Source of the DNA: Apostichopus japonicus | Lineage: Eukaryota > Echinodermata > Holothuroidea > Aspidochirotida > Stichopodidae | Direction of reading: 5' to 3' | Assembly (NCBI RefSeq): GCF_037975245.1 | Contig: NC_092561.1 | Location: forward strand, 5,940,001 to 6,004,000 | DNA: 64,000 nucleotides | Part shown: positions 49,659 to 60,290 of the stretch, piece after piece | Layout: each line of letters starts with the position of its first letter | How positions within the stretch are numbered: the stretch's first letter is position 1 | Notes under the pieces: generated by a model | Databases searched by the model: none | Seen by the model: only the letters and a program-made list of their open reading frames with translations | Told to the model about the DNA's origin: nothing | Translations under genes and position numbers: made by a program

Positions 49659-51104
49659 AGTAATTCAGCGTTCATTGGCACTGCTCATCATTGTCTAAGT
49701 GCCTTAATTGACAATGATAATCTTTAATTGAGCGTAATATAACTCGACAGTCTTGAAATCAGTCAGTTCTATTTTTATCGACATGTATTGTAGCCTACCG
49801 AACATTAATGACAGAACATTAATTTTCTAAGCTGTGCTGAATGATGCTGCAACTATAAAGATCCGCTTCCTCTCGAAAGAGAGAAAAAAACATACAAAAA
49901 TAAATAATTGTATCTATAGGCTATGAGCATTAATTCAAGCTGCTGCGTTTTTGCTTTCTTTTCTGTTACTTTATTGCTCAAATTTATCGACACAGCTTGC
50001 CAGCCGCAAGTCAAACAGAACGACATCGGAATTTATTACGGGCAAACAGACAGACAAAGCAATATGTTTTGATATAAAATATCATATATGGTTTCTACAA
50101 ATATCGATTTTGGATATTAAAAGAAAGGAAAGCTGATAAATAGCTCACATTTAATGAGTTTGCATGCTGCAAGCTATATATGAATAGCGTCCTCTACTTT
50201 ATTTTGGTAAACATTCTGCTATGCATAGCGCATGCAGGACTTGATTTCTAAAGCATTCCTAAAAATAATATAAAATGATTTATAAAAAGTTCCTGCGAGC
50301 GAGTCATCATCGACTTACTTGCAAGACACGTTCAGTTTCAGTTTACTTTGTGTTAACCTGAGGCTCCGGTATAAAGAATTAGAAAGAAGATTGATTTTGA
50401 AATATCTGGCTTTTCGTTTAATACACTGCCCTGCAATCTTCGAGTGTTCCGCGTAACGACGATCGCGTTGAGTGATCATTCGGGTAGTGGGGGCGGTCTT
50501 TACGATGACTGCTTACAAAGTTGCGAAGCAGACGTATAATTAATTGTCGCACTCTCTCCTCATCCCGGGACCGTCATTTAATGTAACTACGTCCCCAACC
50601 ACTTCTAGAACCGAGTGAATGATTCAACTGAACAGCACTGAAGTGTAGCGATGGCGAAGCTAGTTCAAGAACAGAAACAACCCCACCCCCCCAACCACCT
50701 TCATAGGAGACGGCTTCAATGACCCAGCTTAAATAGTCATTCACATATTGATTATTGGAAGAACCACGAATTGCCGAAGAGGTAGTATTGACAGTATACA
50801 AACGCGCATAATAAATGAAGGACTAATACCTAGTCGGGTTTAGCGTGGTAATGTCTTCTTCAACAGTTAAACCACTAATATGCTGCCAGACATCTTCCTG
50901 ATTTTTTTTTTTTTTTAAACATTGCTTTCCGAGGTTTTCGTCCTTCCTTTAAGACAAAGGAAGTGTGATTCTCTCCAACCACCCATTCACCAACCTAATA
51001 TTATGCAATATATATAACAACATGGAACGTACCATGCAAAACTTGCGCGTTTAACAACAAAACATTGTAAGGAAAGAAAGTAAATATATCAACAAAATAT
51101 ATTA
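49659..51104. other. Gap between the 157-residue secreted protein gene and the gene array
   Basis: AT-rich sequence with no recognised gene. The array-specific homology starts at about 51105, and nothing in this gap resembles the Penelope-like segment that precedes copies 2 and 3, so the array's left boundary lies here. Confidence 0.6.
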
Positions 51105-51135
51105 AAGTTAATAACGATATTATTTACTCAAATAT

Positions 51136-51141
51136 TTTAAT
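51136..51141 (-). terminator. ATTAAA polyadenylation signal candidate of gene copy 1
   Basis: The minus strand reads ATTAAA 141 nt after the copy 1 stop. The AATAAA motifs seen at the matching place in copies 2 and 3 fall in a stretch deleted in copy 1, so this variant hexamer is the best remaining candidate. Confidence 0.35.
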
Positions 51142-51281
51142 GTCGAAAAAAGCTACTATCGTAAAGAATTATTTGCTGGTTATGTTAATGCCTTAACCTA
51201 CAAAGTTTGAAATTACCATAATTTCACGTTTACTTTTCATTATTATATGAGATGGAAAATGTCAGATATGTTGCATTCAGA

Positions 51282-52012
51282 CTAGGTTGTCAAACAAGGG
51301 TATTTAATACCAACATCATGGTCTCGATCGATACTCTCAGTTTCAAAGCTTTCAGATGGGATCGTTGCAAACAATCTAGAAAAGGTATCATGAAAAATAC
51401 CATTCATAGATATGATTTCCATCTTAGACGGACATCTAACGGAACTTCTCACGGTTTGTTGAATACAAACATCACCGTCAAATCGTTGAATTTGGCAAAG
51501 ATTTTCTTTAATGATCTCACAGTACCCTGTATTCCAATCCAGGAGTGAACCACAACCCCAATCGAATCTTTCAGGGTAGCTGGTAGCTGTAAAATCTGAA
51601 CCTGTGACGTCATCAAAGTCTGTACCGAGTTCCTCGTCTGTCTCACATGTTACGTTAGGTGATACACGCATAGTCATGGTGTCCTCTCGGATGCTTATAG
51701 TGACCCTATCGTCGTCTTCTTGGAAGGTCGCACCTGTTAAGCATATTTTATCGTTAGTCGTCGACGGTGACGGTAACCGGTTTCTTGCGTCCGTCACTTC
51801 TGCATGAACGAGTAATCCAGACTGCCCATTACTTTGGTAAGGGACAGTTACAAGCAAACTACGGTAGGTTGTTTGCAACTGGCTTCTTAGATCACATGGC
51901 AGATAGTCCAAATCCAATTCTTCAAGAGTTCCGTAAGCTAAAAATACTTCCCCGTACAGGGACTCATCGTATTGGGCAGATTTTAATGATCGTGCAAGAG
52001 ACAGATTGACAT
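51282..52012 (-). CDS. Cysteine-rich secreted protein, tandem copy 1, exon 2
   Basis: A 731-nt terminal exon follows a TTTACCTTACAG acceptor. It gives two bases of the split codon, then 242 residues and a stop. With exon 1 (52477-52699) the protein has 317 residues. Cysteines lie at about 114, 165, 197, 228, 239, 247, 257, 268 and 314, plus Cys72 in exon 1, ten in all (enough for five disulfides). Conserved blocks are DLDYLPCDLRSQLQTTYR, DTMTMRVSPNVTCETD, SYPERFDWGCGSLLDW, NLCQIQRFDGDVCI and SESFETESID near the end. Sequons are NLS (77) and NVT (194). There is no membrane segment. I do not recognise the family. Near-identity to copies 2 and 3 across the coding frame supports a real gene. Confidence 0.8.
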
Positions 52013-52476
52013 CTGTAAGGTAAACAAAATCGGAAAATAAATCTACCAACAGGGGCATCGTGGGTCAAATCGGTTCCAGGTGACAATAATTATCACCGTG
52101 ACACCGTTTGGTCTAACCCACCCTACCCCCACCCTCCACTTATCCCCCTTTACATCGGAAAGGAAAAATAAACAGGACAACGAAATTGAGAATAGATATG
52201 TAGCGAATATTTTAATTAGTAAAATAACGACATGTATTAAATATTTTACTTAAACAATTCGGAACTGTAGAAAAATAGATAAATAGGAATGGAACCAGAC
52301 AAGGGTTGGGCAACTAGACCTAAGTTAATTTGATCGAGCTTCAGTCAATATATTGAGGTCACTGGTTCCACTCCTGTGTACCCACCAATTTCAATACTTT
52401 ACAAACTTTCTTAATTATTCACCATGTGATTTTCTGTTATTCAATGTTTTAATACATAATTGAAAAGTAATCTCAC
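52013..52476 (-). other. Intron of gene copy 1
   Basis: A 464-bp intron with donor GTGAGA (complement at 52471-52476) and acceptor TTACAG. The same donor context AAAC|GTGAG and acceptor are kept in all three copies, although the intron body has diverged. The position interrupts a codon after its first base (phase 1). Confidence 0.75.
52079..52097. promoter_or_regulatory. Conserved intronic palindrome, copy 1
   Basis: The 19-bp near-perfect inverted repeat GGTGACAATAATTATCACC is followed by GTGACAC. It is kept at the same place in the otherwise diverged introns of copies 2 (57131-57149) and 3 (62543-62561). Its role is unknown. A protein-binding site or a transposon end are both possible. Confidence 0.45.
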
Positions 52477-52699
52477 GTTTCCCACATTGCTGGTCGTCTT
52501 CAGTTCGTTTGGTAATCACTGCTTGAAGAGAATCACGTAGCCCAAGAAATCGCCCGTTAGTTCCCTTTACATGAAACCGTCTGAGATTTGGTAACAATGT
52601 CGATGAGGTAGGCACAACTTCTACATACAACAAAATTAATGCCAACATTCTTGTCAAACTAACGAGGCTCCCTACCGACTTTCGAGTAATTGCCATCAT
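52477..52699 (-). CDS. Cysteine-rich secreted protein, tandem copy 1, exon 1
   Basis: The 223-nt coding part runs from ATG ATG GCA (the double ATG at 52694-52699) to the donor. It encodes 74 residues plus one base. Residues 12-29 (LVSLTRMLALILLYVEVV) form a signal-peptide core with probable cleavage near PTSS. Next come LLPNLRRFHVKGTNGRFLG and a Lys-Arg pair (residues 64-65) before EDDQQCGK, which could be a processing site. The HVKGTNGRFLGLRDSLQAV stretch looks like one strand-turn-strand of a beta-trefoil (as in FGF or fascin), but this is a weak impression from one segment. An upstream GTG in frame is not used as a start in animals. Confidence 0.75.
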
Positions 52700-52788
52700 T
52701 TTCACTTCTAAGATCTAAAATTAAAAAACGTTTTGACAGTCATTGAGCCTACTAAAGCAGCCTTACCTTTGCTATTCTGTTCTAGGTC

Positions 52789-52794
52789 TATATA
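52789..52794 (-). promoter_or_regulatory. TATA box of gene copy 1
   Basis: The minus strand reads CTGTATATAGACC about 90 bp upstream of the ATG, which would place transcription start about 60 bp before the ATG. The same TATATA is kept at the same distance in copies 2 and 3. Confidence 0.6.
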
Positions 52795-52912
52795 CAGCCG
52801 TCTTACTCCAGCTAACGAATCAACTTTGTAGTGCGGTACTTACAGACAGACAGATTCGCGCAACTAGAAATTTATAATTTTGCAATAAAGAAACAACCTC
52901 GTAGCGTGTCTT

Positions 52913-52944
52913 ACACTGATATGCAGGTCTACATGTATCAGTGT
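52913..52944. promoter_or_regulatory. Conserved upstream palindrome, copy 1
   Basis: ACACTGATA and TATCAGTGT form 9-bp inverted arms around TGCAGGTCTACATG, 214 bp upstream of the ATG. It is kept in copy 2 (57883-57912) and copy 3 (63233-63264). A candidate operator-like protein site, or a hairpin. Confidence 0.45.
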
Positions 52945-54659
52945 CTGAGGAAATTGTCTTTCTTCAAATTACTATAGCTGCCTGATTGTCGTGAAAGACT
53001 AGTTATCACGAATAACAATCTTTTAATATCATATTTATTATGCTTGCATACGTTTTATGTATTGAATTCTCGATGGTAGCAGAGTTATTTGTCCACGAAC
53101 CTTGCTGACCTCAAGAAATAATGTGTATTTTTACAAATCAGCCAGCAAACTCGATTAAGATACTATATTAGGAATTTATTAGGCATGTACAATTAATAAA
53201 GTTGCCCTCGAGAAAGTATCATTGCAAAAAGATAAAAAATAAATAAATTTAATCATTCCTGTTCAGCTAAGTAATACACCAGGAAATAACCCATTAGGTG
53301 CATGTAGACACAAATTTACAATTTAAAAAACTTAAGGAAAATGGAAAAAGACGTAGGTCAGAGTAAAGCACAAACAAGTGCTCCCAAAAATCATGAAAGG
53401 GCATTTTTATGTAACTTTCAGTCACATTCTATGCATGACATATCCAAAACGTTTAGCTCACATAGTATAACTATAGGTATCTAACATATATTCCAGGAGA
53501 AAGAACGAAAAGTTCAGTTTATGAATATTACTTGGTATTTTTCATTCATCAATAGACGTAGCCATATATTATCAATCATGGTTGAATATCTTAATCCGGG
53601 GTTGTTCTCGCTCTGGCTCGACCAGTTTTAGTATTAACTTAGTCAAAGATATTACCGAACTAACAATTATATTTTGGAGGTAAATAAGTCGACATCATTT
53701 CATTCTATGTAAAATATTCTCATTGACAATTCCAAAGGGTAAACCCTACACAGGGTTAGAACATGACACGAGCAATACTTTACCTTGTCTGATTATAGTA
53801 AGGCTTCTCCCGATGAAGCATTATTTAAATCAAAGCACAATAGCAGAGGCCAGTTCATGTTTTCCTATAGTTTCAAGTTAAAAATTTATTATAAACTTTC
53901 CTTTTTGTTCTCATTATAACGTTGACTTTTATAAAAGAAAGGCTTATTAAATTTTCTTTTTCTTCAGTATCCTTCCGTTTCTTTAGTCGGTGATACTTTG
54001 GTCTCTAATATTACATCTCTGAAAGAATTATATCGGTCGCATTTTTTCGAAAGTATAGTTAGATTTGGGAAGCGAAATTTCATTCACAGATTTCAAAGGA
54101 ATTAAAGATGATGAAGTAAAATTAAGTTTGCCAGTCGTATTTAATGGCGTCTTGGTAGTGGTAGTGCGCGTATAACATTGCAAAATGAGGTAGTAATTTA
54201 TCTTCTATGATATATGTAATAGGTTATGTACCATTCGGTAGTCATACGTTTATCACACTTTTAACTTTTAACATTACCGACTTTGTTAATGTCGGATTAA
54301 CTTGGTTTATATTTACCCTTTTCAATGTTACACTGCAGCATTGGCTTTACATTTAGTACAATGTTGGAATGAAAGGTGTACACAAAACTAATGAATGCAA
54401 CAACAGGTGATTAAGTCGTAACAGAGTCCGTTGCTGCGAAACTACTTAAAGCAATGATTGGTTTAGGCGCAAACTTAAGTTTGATATTTCGCAGACCAAT
54501 AAAAGCACTGTTATAAACTCATGCAGTTTGCCTACATCACTTTTACTTATTATTTTTTTTTAAATAATTAAGGATCTGAGGCTCATCAATTACAGTGACT
54601 GGGCTACTTAGACTAACAGACAGATTACTGAGTCAGTCCCTCAGACGACACATGAAACT

Positions 54660-54870
54660 CAAACCGTGCATCAGTAATTACTACTTTGTGTTCGTAACAC
54701 GGTAACATGTGTTACTGATGGCACTGTAACAACTGCAAAGCTGTTAACCGGTTCCCACGTAAGACAAAGAACTGCGTGACTGGACGAGGAGTCTATGGAG
54801 ATGAGAATGCCTACGAGATGAAGTAAATGAGGTACGGTATCGCTTGATTCCAGTTCACACCTCATTATAT
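54660..54870 (+). mobile_element. Dispersed inverted-repeat element, family A, in unit 1
   Basis: Shares TAATTACTACTTTGTGTTCG, AACACGGTAACATGTGTTAC, GGCACTGTAACAACTGC, AGATGAGAATGCCTACGAGA and the GCTTGATTCCAGTTCAC end with the copy at 9026-9280. The left terminal motif present at 60045 is missing here because of the deletion near 54664. Confidence 0.7.
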
Positions 54871-54889
54871 AATATAACGAAAATACACG

Positions 54890-55830
54890 TTTACTCCAAA
54901 AGAAAATATTATTAGAGAAAACCAGAGAAATAAGATATGACTCATAATTGACAAATAAGGAATAAAGTTTTTGAAAATATATTGGAATTTTCGGTCCCCT
55001 TGGAACCTTCGTCAGCAATACTTGGCAGTCGAATGGAAAGTACAAATTGTAACACAATGAAGGTCTGACGCTAGAGAAGTGCAAGTTGCATAGATGGAAT
55101 TAGAACCAAATAAACCATGACTATACAGGCAGCGGATTAAGGAGAAAACAACGGATTACATATGTTTGTAGAACTGATAGTTGTTAAGGGGTGTCAAGTC
55201 TTTGTGGAGGCCGGTGATGTGAGACTTAATACGAAAGATCCAATCGATTTCTTTACGTTTACGTTCAGTAGCGGATTTGAGGTTCGAGGCAATTAAAATA
55301 CATTTCAGGTTTTTGAGGGAATGACTATGAAGATTGAAATGTTCGGAAACGGGGAATCCTGCAAAATTATCATGAATAGATTTGTTGTGATTATTAAAAC
55401 GTAAGCGGAACCGGGAGCCTGTTTTACCTACATAATTGCCCTCTTTGCAAAGTACACAGTAGAAAATGTAAATATCATTAATAGAATCACAAGAGAGGGA
55501 ATGGGATCTTAGACTGTAGTCTACATTGGGAATTTTTACCTCGATACCTGGGGTAATATGGGGGCATATTTGGCGTCGAGGTTTACCGCAACTTAAATTG
55601 CCTGCGCGGGTGGAAACTGAGTGAGGAAGTCTGGAGGAGGTGAATACAAATCTAGCAAAATGCTAACGAAATGCTAGCATGGGAGGGGGGATACCTTAAA
55701 CGATCCTCTGACAGACTGATCGTCTTGGAATACAGCAAATTCCTGTTTGATAGAGCTCATAAAGGATTTGATGAGGGGGTTGTAACTGGTAACAAACGGA
55801 ATGCGTGTGTTAGGACTGTTAGACTTGTAT
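54890..55830 (-). mobile_element. Penelope-like element fragment A with open GIY-YIG endonuclease region
   Basis: On the minus strand an open frame from about 55665 down to the TAA at 55156-55158 (no ATG inside until its end) encodes the C-terminal part of a Penelope-like retroelement. It has the linker FVFTSSRLP, the cysteine motif NLSCGKPRRQICPHI, then CDSINDIYIFYCVLCKEGNY, then VGKTGSRFRLRFNNH, PVSEHFNLHSHSLKNL and ATERKRKEIDWIFRIKS. IYIFY and YVG with the following Arg are the GIY-YIG core, and the Glu in ERKRKEIDW is the metal-binding residue. Upstream, in another frame, RIPFVTSYNPLIKSF continues the RT-EN linker and then meets a stop, so the copy is 5'-truncated and shifted near 55670. 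The 3' part (54890-55150) is the non-coding tail. Confidence 0.8.
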
Positions 55831-55937
55831 TTTCATAAGTCCTCACGGCTCAACTTGTCGGCCTTGGATATAATAATATACTAGTCTTTCAGGCAGTCTT
55901 GTGTTGCGCTCTAAAAGGAAGAACAATATATTTCATT

Positions 55938-55975
55938 ATCACTATCACCATCACCACCACCATCACCATTTTCAT
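55938..55975. repeat. ATCACC/CACCAT microsatellite
   Basis: Short tandem trinucleotide tract of CAC/CAT units between the Penelope-like fragment and the gene copy 2 downstream region. It is expanded in the matching place of the next unit (61340-61400). Confidence 0.85.
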
Positions 55976-56244
55976 GCTCATTTTCATAATGATGATCACA
56001 CTGTTTATTTGTTATTGATGAGGTATGCGTTGCTTAATCGGATTTAAATTTCCTCCCTCCAAATCATTCTTCTGATCAATATGTTGCTAACAAGTCAAAT
56101 ATAAACAATTTTAACGATATTATTTACTTTAATAGTTTAATGTCGAAGAGAGTTAACATAGTAAAGAATTCGTTAATGGTAATGGTAATGTCTAACCTAC
56201 GAAGTTTGATTTTACAAATAATTTCACATTTACTTTTTATTATC

Positions 56245-56250
56245 TTTATT
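56245..56250 (-). terminator. AATAAA polyadenylation signal of gene copy 2
   Basis: The minus strand has AATAAA 78 nt after the stop, with a second one at 56236-56241. Both are kept in copy 3. Confidence 0.6.
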
Positions 56251-56327
56251 TTTTTATTTAACGACGTAAAAAACCAACGAAAGAAATCATTAAAAGAGAT
56301 GGAAAAGTCAGATATGTTGCAATCAGA

Positions 56328-57058
56328 CTAGCTTGTCAAACAAGGGTATTTAATACCAACATCATGTTCTCGATCGATACTCTCAGTTTCAAAGCTTTCA
56401 GATGGGATCGTTGCAAACAATCTAGAAAAAGTATCATGAAAAACACCATTCATAGATATGATTTCCATCGTAGACGGACATCTAACGGAACTTCTTACGG
56501 TTTTGTGAATACAAACATCACCGTCAAATCGTTGAATTTGGCAAAGATTTTCTTGAATGATCTTACAGTACCCTGTATCCCAATCCAGGAGTGAACCACA
56601 ACTCCAATCGAATCTTTCTGGGTAACTGGTAGCTGTAAAATTTGCACCTGTGATTTCATCGAAGTCTGCACCGAGTTCCTCGTCTGTTTCACATGTTACG
56701 TTAGGTGATACACGCATAGTCATGGTGTCTTCTCCGATGCTTATAGTGACCCTATCGTCGCGTTCTTGGAAGGTCGCACCTGTTAAGCATAACTTCTCGT
56801 TAGTCGTCGACGGTGACGGTAACCGGTATATTGCGTCCGTCACTTCTGCAATAATGAGTAATCCAGACTGCCCATTACTTTGGTAAGGGATACCAACAAG
56901 CAAACTACGGTAGGTTGTTTGCAACTGGCTTCTTAGATCACATGGCAGATAGTCCAAATCCAATTCTTCAAGAATTCCGTAATTTATAAATACTTCACCG
57001 TAAAGGGACTCATCGTTTTGTGCAGAGTTTAATGATTGTGCAAGAGACAGATCGACAT
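56328..57058 (-). CDS. Cysteine-rich secreted protein, tandem copy 2, exon 2
   Basis: A 731-nt terminal exon with the same phase and length as in copy 1, so there are no indels in the coding frame. All cysteines seen in copy 1 exon 2 are kept. Differences include QSLNSAQNDES near the start, GIPYQSNGQSGLLIIAE, and an added NFT sequon at about residue 214 (copy 1 has DFT). The frame happens to stay open upstream into the intron to 57266, but the conserved acceptor and the alignment with the other copies set the exon start at 57058. Function unknown. Confidence 0.8.
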
Positions 57059-57448
57059 CTGTAAGATAAAAAAGAAAATAGGAAAATGAAAATATCAAAC
57101 TTAGGGGCATCATGAACCAAATTGGTTTCGTGTGACAATAATTATCACCGTGACAGTGTCCAAACCCACCCCCCCCCCGATCCAGGAATTCCCCTAAACT
57201 GGAGAAAACAATCAAAACAACGAAATTGAGAACATATATATATATATAGCGATAATTCCTTTGCAACTAAACAAGGGATGGGCAACTAGGCCTTTGTTAG
57301 TTTGATCGAGCTTAAGGCTAATATTTTAAGGTCACTGGTTTTACTCCTGTGTACATTCAAAATCCATTTCTAACAAACTATCTAAATTATTCCCCATGTG
57401 AATTTCTGTGTTTCAATGTTTCAGTACATAATCGAAAAGTAATCTCAC
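57059..57448 (-). other. Intron of gene copy 2
   Basis: A 390-bp phase 1 intron with the same GTGAGA donor and TTACAG acceptor as copy 1. It contains the conserved palindrome at 57131-57149 and a short C tract near 57170. Confidence 0.75.
57131..57149. promoter_or_regulatory. Conserved intronic palindrome, copy 2
   Basis: TGTGACAATAATTATCACC, one base different from copies 1 and 3 at its left end, again followed by GTGACA. Confidence 0.45.
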
Positions 57449-57671
57449 GTTTTCCACATTGCTGGTCGTCTTCAATTCGTTTGGTAATCACTGCTTGAAG
57501 AGAAACACGTGGACCAAGAAATCGCCCGTTAGTTCCCTTTATACGAGACCGTCTGAGATTTGGTAACAATGTCGATGAGGCAGGCACAACTTCTACATAC
57601 AACAAAATTAATACCAACATTCTTGTCAAACTAACGAAGCTCCCTACCGACTTTCGAGTAATTGCCATCAT
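57449..57671 (-). CDS. Cysteine-rich secreted protein, tandem copy 2, exon 1
   Basis: A 223-nt coding part from the double ATG to the AAAC|GTGAG donor, identical in length to copy 1. It encodes a signal peptide (core around LTRMLVLILLYVEVV), then LLPNLRRSRIKGTNGRFLG, VSLQAVITKR and EDDQQCGK. The mature protein with exon 2 has 317 residues. Confidence 0.75.
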
Positions 57672-57757
57672 TTTCAATTCTAAGATCTAAAACAAAAAGT
57701 TTTGACAGTTATCGATCGTCCTAAAGCAGCCTTAACTTTGATATTCTGTTTTAGGGC

Positions 57758-57763
57758 TATATA
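57758..57763 (-). promoter_or_regulatory. TATA box of gene copy 2
   Basis: The minus strand reads CCGTATATAGCCC at the same distance from the ATG as in copy 1. Confidence 0.6.
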
Positions 57764-57882
57764 CGGCCGTCTTATTCCAGCTAACGAATCAACTTTGTAG
57801 TCCGGTACTTACAGACAGACAGTTTCGCGTAACTAGAAAGTTATAATTTTGCAATAAAGAAACAACCTTGTAGCGTTTCTTT

Positions 57883-57912
57883 CACTGATATGCCGGCCTA
57901 CATGCATCAGTG
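57883..57912. promoter_or_regulatory. Conserved upstream palindrome, copy 2
   Basis: CACTGATA and its near complement GCATCAGTG flank a GC-rich centre (TGCCGGCCTACA). Same position relative to the gene as in copy 1. Confidence 0.4.
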
Positions 57913-60044
57913 TCTAAGGACATTGTCTGTCTTCAAATGACTATACCTGTCTGATTGTCGTGAAATTTATCACGAATAATTATCTTTAAATATCACATCT
58001 ATAATGCCCGTATACATTTTATGTATTGAATTTTCGTTCGTAGCAGAGGTATATTGTCCAAAAACTTTGCTGACCTCCAGTGATAACGTGTATTTTTACA
58101 AATTAAAAACTTTAATGAATTCGATGAGTTCGATTTAGCCAGCAAGTCTCGATTAACAAACTCTATTAGGAATTTATTAAGCATGTACAATTGATAAAGC
58201 TGCGCTCGAGAAAATATCATTGCAAAAAAATAAAAAAATAAAAATTTAATCATTCCTGTTCAGCTAATTAATACACCAGGAAATAACCAATACGTGCATG
58301 CAGACATACATATATAATTAAAAAACTTAAGGCAAATGGGAAAAAACGTATGTAACACGAAAGCACAAACCAGTTTTCCCAAATTTCATGAAAGGGCATT
58401 TCTATGTAACTTTTAGTCACAATTCATGCATGACATATCCAATACGTTTAGCCCACAAGGTATAAATATAGATATGTAAGATATGTTCCAGGAGAAAGAA
58501 AGTAGGTTTCAGTTGATGAATATTACTTGTTATTTTTCTTTCATCAATAGACTTAGCCATATATCATCAATCATGTTCGGAAATCTTATATCCGGGGCTA
58601 TTCTCGCTCTGGCTCGACAAATTTTAGTATTAACTTAGTCAAAGGTATTACCGAACTTACAATTATATTTTGGAGGTAAATAAGTCGACATCATTTCATT
58701 CTAGTCTCATTGACAATTCCAAAGGCTAAACCCTACACAGGGTTAGATCATGACACGAGCAATAATTTACCTTGTCTAATTAGTAAGGCCTTTCCTGATG
58801 AAGCATTGTTTAAATCAAAGCACAATAGCAGAGGCCAGTTCATGTTTTCCTATAGTTTCAAGTTAATTACCTATTATAAACTTTCCTTTTTGTTCTCATT
58901 TTAACGTTGACTTTTATATAAAAAAAAAGGCTTATTAAAATTTCTTTTTCTTCAGTATCCTTCCGTTTCTATAGTAGGTGATCATTTGGTCTCTAATATT
59001 GCATCTCTGAAAGAATTATAACGGCCGCATTTTCTTCGGAAATATAGTTATGATTTGGAAAGCGAAATTTCATTCAAAGATTTCAAAGGAATTAAAGGTG
59101 ACGAAGTGATATTCATTTTGCCAGTCGTGATTAATGGCGTCTTAGGTAGGCCTATTGATAGTACGCCTATAACATTGCAACACGAAGTACTAATTTATCT
59201 TCTATGATATATGTAATAGGTTATGTACCATTCGGTAGTCATATGTTTATCACACTTTGAACATTTTACAGGACCGTCCCACCTTGTTAGTGTCGGATTA
59301 ACTTGGTTGATATTGACCCTTTTCAATATTACTCTGCAGAATTGGCTTTACATTTAGTACAATGTTGGAATGAAAGGTGTACACAAAACTAATGAATGCA
59401 ACAACAGGTGATTAAGTCGTAACAAAGTCCGTTGCTAAGAAACTACTTAAAGCAATGATTGGTTTAGGCGTAAAATTAAGTTTGATATTTTGCAGACCAA
59501 TAAAAGCACTGTTATCAACACATGCAGTTTGCCTATATATATCACTTTTACTTAATTTTTAAAAAATAATCATCCTTTAACGGATTTGAGGCTCATTAAA
59601 TACAATGACTGGGCTACTTAGACTAACAGACAGATTGCTGAGTCAGTTCCTCAGACGACACATAAGACTCAAACCTGTCTGCTCAAGAATCTCAAGAAAC
59701 AATACGCAGCGCGTGCATGCTTTTACACTATCATCGTGTACATAAACATTATCATCGCCGTGCCTGTATTGAATGCAGTACCGTCGTGTAGTCTTATATT
59801 AATATTATCATTATTGTGTACTATGCTGTGGACAAGGTTACATGGACTGACCTGTTTAAATCAATTGTATCTCAATGTGTGCGTAGTTAAGTCATAGATA
59901 TATCCATGGTTTAAACTATTGAACAACGGACGACTTTAATTTGGCATTTTCAACTCAGTCCTAACCTTAAATACAGTTATTAGGAAAATCGTCTATCTTC
60001 GACTATTTTTAAATAAACTCTTTGTCATAAAACAGCAGATACGC

Positions 60045-60290
60045 ATAACTGGTACAACCACAATTGTTCGTGTCCCACAACCGTACATCAGTAATTACTA
60101 CTTTGTGTTCTTAACACGGTAACATTTGTTACAGATGGCACTGTAACAATGCAAAGCTGTTAACTTGTTTCCATGTAAGACAAACAACTGCGCGACTGGA
60201 CGAGGAGTCTACGGAGATGAGAATGCCTACGAGATGAAGTAAATGAGCTACGGTATCGCTTGATTCCAGTTCACACCTTATTAAATAATA
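60045..60290 (+). mobile_element. Dispersed inverted-repeat element, family A, in unit 2
   Basis: Begins with the family terminal motif ACTGGTACAACCACAATTGT followed by TCGTGTCCCACAACCGTACA, and continues with the TAATTACTACTTTGTGTTC core and the GCTTGATTCCAGTTCAC end. This is the full-length counterpart of the truncated copy at 54660. Confidence 0.7.

Larger units (their letters stand above)
51105..56100 (-). repeat. Tandem segmental duplication, unit 1
   Basis: Similarity to units 2 and 3 starts near AACGATATTATTTACT (about 51111) and runs through gene copy 1, its promoter, about 1.9 kb of upstream sequence and the Penelope-like fragment at 54890-55830, until the same start motif recurs near 56113. 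The gene-to-gene period is 5046 bp (stop codon to stop codon). Relative to unit 2 it lacks roughly 375 bp at about 54664. Confidence 0.9.

Noticed and set aside
51252-52009. Plus-strand frames opposite the array genes (67-98 codons), repeated at copies 2 and 3
   Set aside because: Antisense shadows of the conserved minus-strand coding exons.
56140-56331. Plus-strand 63-codon frame, repeated at 61561-61752
   Set aside because: Lies in the 3' flank of gene copies 2 and 3. Its repetition follows from the segmental duplication, and it is destroyed in copy 1.
58710-58904. 64-codon frame in the upstream region of copy 2
   Set aside because: The matching stretch in unit 1 has a length change that breaks the frame, so it is not conserved as coding.
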